The translations under genes were made by a program, and so were the position numbers. From contig JAUXEE010000076.1 of assembly GCA_030618065.1 (NCBI GenBank), positions 1 through 7,886 on the forward strand: a DNA stretch of 7,886 nt, written 5' to 3'. The notes under the pieces are model-generated. The model made no database searches. It had not been told where the DNA came from and worked only from the letters and a program-made list of their open reading frames with translations. This document shows, piece after piece, positions 5,322-7,886 of this stretch (the first letter of the stretch is position 1; every line of letters begins with the position of its first letter). The stretch comes from Gemmatimonadota bacterium (GTDB taxonomy: Bacteria; Gemmatimonadota; Gemmatimonadetes; Longimicrobiales; Gaopeijiaceae).

Positions 5322-6146
5322 ATGACAACCAGCACCCTTCCCATTGCCCTCACCATCGCCGGGTCCGATAGCGGAGGTGGAGCCGGAATTCAAGCGGACC
5401 TCAAGACTTTTCATGCGTTCGGTGTTTTCGGCACCACGGCCCTCACCGCCGTCACGGCTCAAAACACGCTGGGCGTGCAGCGGATCCACCCCATCCCCAT
5501 CGATGTCGTCCGAGCCCAGATCGATTCCGTAGCCGGGGATCTCCGGCCCGGCGGGGTCAAATCCGGAATGCTTGCCACTTCGGAGCTCGTCCAGGCCGTG
5601 GCTGAAGCCATCCGGACTCACGATCTCCGGAATTATGTGATGGACCCTGTCATGGTGGCCACCAGCGGTGACCGCCTCCTGGCCAGGGACGCCGAGGCCG
5701 CCCTCGTCACCGAGCTCCTGCCTCTGGCTTCCCTGGTGACCCCGAACCTCCACGAGGCCAGGATCCTCACCGGCCTCCCCGTCGATACCCTGGACGAGAT
5801 GCGGGAGGCTGCCAAGGCCCTGGTGGAGATGGGCGCCGAAGCAGCCCTGGTCAAGGGCGGGCACCTGCAGGAAGGGGAGGCCATCGACCTGTTTTGGGAC
5901 GGGGCACGGGAGATCACTTGGCACCGGACCCGCCTGGATACACCCCACACACACGGAACCGGATGTACCCTATCGGCGGCAGCGGCGGCGGGGCTGGCCC
6001 GGGGCCTCCCCCTGGAGGAAGCGGTGAACCAGGCGGTGGATTTCGTGGCCCGGGCCATCGAAACGGCTCCAGGCCTAGGCCGAGGACACGGCCCGGTGAA
6101 TCACTTCGCGGGAACCCTCTTCATCCCGGGCTTGGATCTGCCGTAG
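5322..6146 (+). CDS. thiD: Hydroxymethylpyrimidine / phosphomethylpyrimidine kinase
   Basis: This 274-residue ribokinase-fold enzyme phosphorylates HMP and then HMP-phosphate to HMP-pyrophosphate, which is joined to the thiazole unit in thiamine synthesis. The N-terminal motif IAGSDSGGGAGIQADLKTF (12-30) is diagnostic. TAQNT (45-49) contributes to the pyrimidine pocket, and K80-SGM (80-83), VMDPVM (106-111) and TPNLHEA (140-146) follow in the normal order. ALVKGGH (175-181) precedes the anion-hole motif HGTGCTLS (211-218), which carries the catalytic Cys215. The length is typical for a stand-alone ThiD without a fused ThiE domain. ATG 5322 has AGGA at the correct spacing. No other thiamine genes are adjacent, and no thiamine riboswitch is evident upstream. 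The last 26 bp overlap the 3' end of the opposing purine nucleoside phosphorylase gene. Confidence 0.96.
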   Translation: MTTSTLPIALTIAGSDSGGGAGIQADLKTFHAFGVFGTTALTAVTAQNTLGVQRIHPIPIDVVRAQIDSVAGDLRPGGVKSGMLATSELVQAVAEAIRTHDLRNYVMDPVMVATSGDRLLARDAEAALVTELLPLASLVTPNLHEARILTGLPVDTLDEMREAAKALVEMGAEAALVKGGHLQEGEAIDLFWDGAREITWHRTRLDTPHTHGTGCTLSAAAAAGLARGLPLEEAVNQAVDFVARAIETAPGLGRGHGPVNHFAGTLFIPGLDLP

Positions 6147-6984
6147 GAGTCTGTCCGGAAAGGGGGGTGAGCCGGGAAAGGAGGGACCGGATCAACTCAT
6201 TCAATTGCCCCCCGGCCACCCTTCCCATCTCCAGGACCTCGTCGTGGCGGAGGGGAGCTGATCCCAAACCTGCCGCATGGTTGGTGATGAGAGAGAATGC
6301 AAGGACCCTCATCCCCAAGGCTCGGGCGGCGATGACCTCCGGCACGGTGGACATTCCTACGGCATCGGCCCCAGCCGCCTTGAGAAACCGGATCTCAGCC
6401 GGTGTCTCATAGCTGGGCCCCAGGACGGCCGCGTAGCTCCCCCGGGAGAGGGGAATCCCCTTCTCTCCAGCCAGCTCCAGAGCCAGGCCCTGGAGCTCCG
6501 GGTCGTAGGGAGCGCTCATGTCCGGGAATCTCTCCTCACCCTCCACCTCCGGTCCTGCCAGGGGGCTTCGCCCCATGAGATTGATGTGGTCGTCCAGAAG
6601 GAGGATGGACCCAGGCCTCAACTCCGGAGCGATGCCACCAGCGGCGTTGGTAAGGATGACCGTTCGAGCCCCCAGGTGGGCGGCCAGCCGTACAGGAGCC
6701 ACCACCACTCCAGAGGCAAAACCCTCATAAAAGTGGAACCCCCCCGCCAGAAAGAGGACCCACTTCCCCCCCATCCGTCCACTGACCAGACGGCCTGCGT
6801 GCCCAGCCACGCCTGGCTCCGGGAAACCTGGGATCTCGCCGAAGGGAATGGACACCCTCCTCGACACCCCCTCCGCCAGACCGCTCAGGCCAGACCCTAG
6901 AACCAAGAACACCTCTGGTTTCTCCGGGATTCTCTCACGGAGGACTTTCAGGGCATCCCGCATGGGGAAAGGGTCGGCGCTCAT
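6121..6984 (-). CDS. Purine nucleoside phosphorylase, trimeric (PNP/MTAP) family
   Basis: This 287-residue cytoplasmic enzyme would cleave inosine or guanosine (and deoxy forms) with phosphate to give the base and ribose-1-phosphate. Motifs line up with human PNP: LGSGLSG (29-35, Ser31 = Ser33), TNAAGG (112-117), DHINL (132-136), GPSYET (189-194, Glu193 = Glu201), GMSTVPEV (210-217, Ser212 = Ser220) and SLITN (231-235, Asn235 = Asn243). Asn at this last site favours the 6-oxopurine class (punA-type) over methylthioadenosine phosphorylase. The phosphate-site string normally written GRFHxYEG reads GGFHFYEG here (81-88), so Gly82 replaces the conserved Arg84; His84 is kept. The start ATG overlaps the stop of the nucleoside transporter (ATGA), which supports translational coupling and a shared salvage role. 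The 3' end overlaps thiD on the opposite strand by 26 bp. Confidence 0.95.
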   Translation of the reverse strand: MSADPFPMRDALKVLRERIPEKPEVFLVLGSGLSGLAEGVSRRVSIPFGEIPGFPEPGVAGHAGRLVSGRMGGKWVLFLAGGFHFYEGFASGVVVAPVRLAAHLGARTVILTNAAGGIAPELRPGSILLLDDHINLMGRSPLAGPEVEGEERFPDMSAPYDPELQGLALELAGEKGIPLSRGSYAAVLGPSYETPAEIRFLKAAGADAVGMSTVPEVIAARALGMRVLAFSLITNHAAGLGSAPLRHDEVLEMGRVAGGQLNELIRSLLSRLTPLSGQTPTADPSPG

Positions 6985-7886
6985 AGGAGCATCCCCGCGA
7001 TGGTGGCCGTCATGAAGGCCGCCAAGGAACCGGCCACCATGGCACGCAGTCCCACCCGGGACAGGTCGTTCCTCCGGGAGGGGGCGAGGGCGCCGATACC
7101 CCCGAGTTGGATGGCGATAGAGGAGAAGTTGGCGAAGCCGGAGAGGGCATAGATGGAGATGATGACGGAACGGGGTTGTAGTGCCCCCGCCTGCTGTAAA
7201 AGGGAAGAAAGCTCGAGGTAGGCCACGAACTCATTGACGACGGTCTTGATTCCCAGGAGAGACCCTACCGTCACCGCATCCACCCACGGTACCCCCATGA
7301 ACCAGGCCAGCGGCGCCAGAATCCATCCCAGGAGACGCTGGAAGGAGAGACCCTCCAGCCCCACGAGCCCTCCACCCCACCCCAACAGAGCGTTGGCCAT
7401 GGCGATGAGAGCGATAAAGGCCAGAAGCATGGCCCCCACGTTCAGCGCTAAACCCAGCCCTTCACCGGCTCCTCTGGCCGCCGCTCCGATGAGGTTCACG
7501 TCGGGACTATCGAGCTTGATCTTCAGATCTCCTCTGGTGACGGGCTCCCCGTCCTCAGGGTACATGAGCTTGGCCATGACCAGGGCGGCCGGAGCCGACA
7601 TGACCGACGCTGCGATCAGGTGGCCGGCGATATCGGGGAAATAGGCCAACAACATCCCTACGTAGGCCGCCAAAACCCCCCCGGCCACGGTGGCGAACCC
7701 CCCCGTCATGACGGCGTGCAGCTCCGACATGGTCATCTTCTCGAAGAAGGGTTTGATCATGAGGGGAGCTTCGGTCTGGCCCACGAAGATATTCCCCGCA
7801 GCCGAAAGGGTTTCGGCCCCGGAGGTGCCCAAGGTTTTCTGCATGACCCAGGCAAGGCTCTTCACCACCCATTGCATGACCCCCAC
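6981..7886 (-). CDS. Concentrative nucleoside transporter (CNT/NupC family), N-terminus beyond window
   Basis: The visible 301 residues are the C-terminal two-thirds of a CNT permease, which imports nucleosides across the inner membrane with Na+ or H+. The first in-window codon is GTG at the edge, but it is internal: the family needs roughly 100 more residues upstream. Residues below are counted from that codon. Substrate-site motifs are intact: GQTEAP (36-41, helical hairpin 1), GIKTVVNEFVAY (212-223) with its conserved Glu219, and GFANFSSI (250-257) matching the Vibrio cholerae CNT residues Phe366, Asn368 and Ser371 (Phe251, Asn253, Ser256 here). Many membrane helices are present, and the end SRVGLRAMVAG...TATIAGMLL is typical. 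A polar stretch (108-128) is the cytoplasmic loop. The stop overlaps the phosphorylase start, giving an import-then-phosphorolysis operon. Na+ versus H+ coupling was not determined. Confidence 0.95.
   Translation of the reverse strand: MGVMQWVVKSLAWVMQKTLGTSGAETLSAAGNIFVGQTEAPLMIKPFFEKMTMSELHAVMTGGFATVAGGVLAAYVGMLLAYFPDIAGHLIAASVMSAPAALVMAKLMYPEDGEPVTRGDLKIKLDSPDVNLIGAAARGAGEGLGLALNVGAMLLAFIALIAMANALLGWGGGLVGLEGLSFQRLLGWILAPLAWFMGVPWVDAVTVGSLLGIKTVVNEFVAYLELSSLLQQAGALQPRSVIISIYALSGFANFSSIAIQLGGIGALAPSRRNDLSRVGLRAMVAGSLAAFMTATIAGMLL

Noticed and set aside
3550..5325. 591-codon plus-strand open frame across the prepilin peptidase and methyltransferase genes
   Set aside because: It lies antisense to two genes with complete catalytic motifs, and its Pro/Arg/Ser-rich composition is typical of reversed GC-rich coding sequence.
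5193..5954. Upstream in-frame extension of the SpoU methyltransferase (254 codons)
   Set aside because: This part is antisense to the 5' half of thiD plus the spacer, and the conserved domain begins just after ATG 5192.
1..7886. CRISPR arrays, insertion sequences, phage genes, tRNA or rRNA
   Set aside because: No spaced direct repeats, transposase or integrase motifs, terminal inverted repeats or tRNA-like cloverleaf were seen; almost all bases are in core genes.

Overview
This is a GC-rich (about 60% by eye), densely packed bacterial chromosome segment. It holds nine protein-coding genes and no RNA genes, mobile elements or CRISPR arrays that I can see. The proteins are core functions: ATP synthase membrane sector, a CorC/HlyC-type membrane protein, a gamma-class carbonic anhydrase-like protein, a SpoU-family RNA methyltransferase, a prepilin peptidase, HMP-P kinase, purine nucleoside phosphorylase and a nucleoside transporter. 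The long, His-rich N-terminus of the ATP synthase a subunit, the atpZ-atpI-atpB order and the mix of TTG and ATG starts suggest a Gram-negative, diderm-type lineage such as Gemmatimonadota or a relative. This placement is an inference of low to moderate confidence. The prepilin peptidase implies type IV pili or type II secretion elsewhere in the genome.

Layout from left to right. Positions 1-1424 (minus strand) hold the start of an ATP synthase operon, atpZ then an atpI-like gene then atpB. All three are joined by overlapping stop/start codons, and atpB runs off the left edge. A 274-bp divergent intergenic region (1425-1698) with several small inverted repeats separates it from a plus-strand pair (1699-3581): a CNNM/CBS/CorC_HlyC membrane protein followed 2 bp later by a TTG-started gamma-carbonic-anhydrase-like gene. 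Converging on this pair is a minus-strand pair (3607-5192): the SpoU methyltransferase followed by the prepilin peptidase with a TGATG overlap. A 129-bp divergent spacer leads to thiD (5322-6146, plus). The 3' end of thiD overlaps by 26 bp the 3' end of a minus-strand nucleoside salvage pair (6121-7886): a CNT-type nucleoside transporter, cut by the right edge, coupled by ATGA to purine nucleoside phosphorylase.

How the genes work together. The transporter and phosphorylase form a clear uptake-and-cleavage unit for purine nucleosides. The atp genes build the proton channel side of F0. The CNNM-like protein and the carbonic-anhydrase-like protein are almost certainly co-translated, but their functional link is unknown.

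I did not find a wholly new system. The points most worth a second look are residue-level departures in otherwise standard families. The carbonic-anhydrase-like protein has Glu in place of the third zinc-ligand His, plus a C-terminal four-cysteine zinc-ribbon-like tail. The CNNM-like protein lacks polar residues typical of the family's ion site. The purine nucleoside phosphorylase has Gly where the phosphate-binding Arg normally lies, within a run of seven C on the plus strand.
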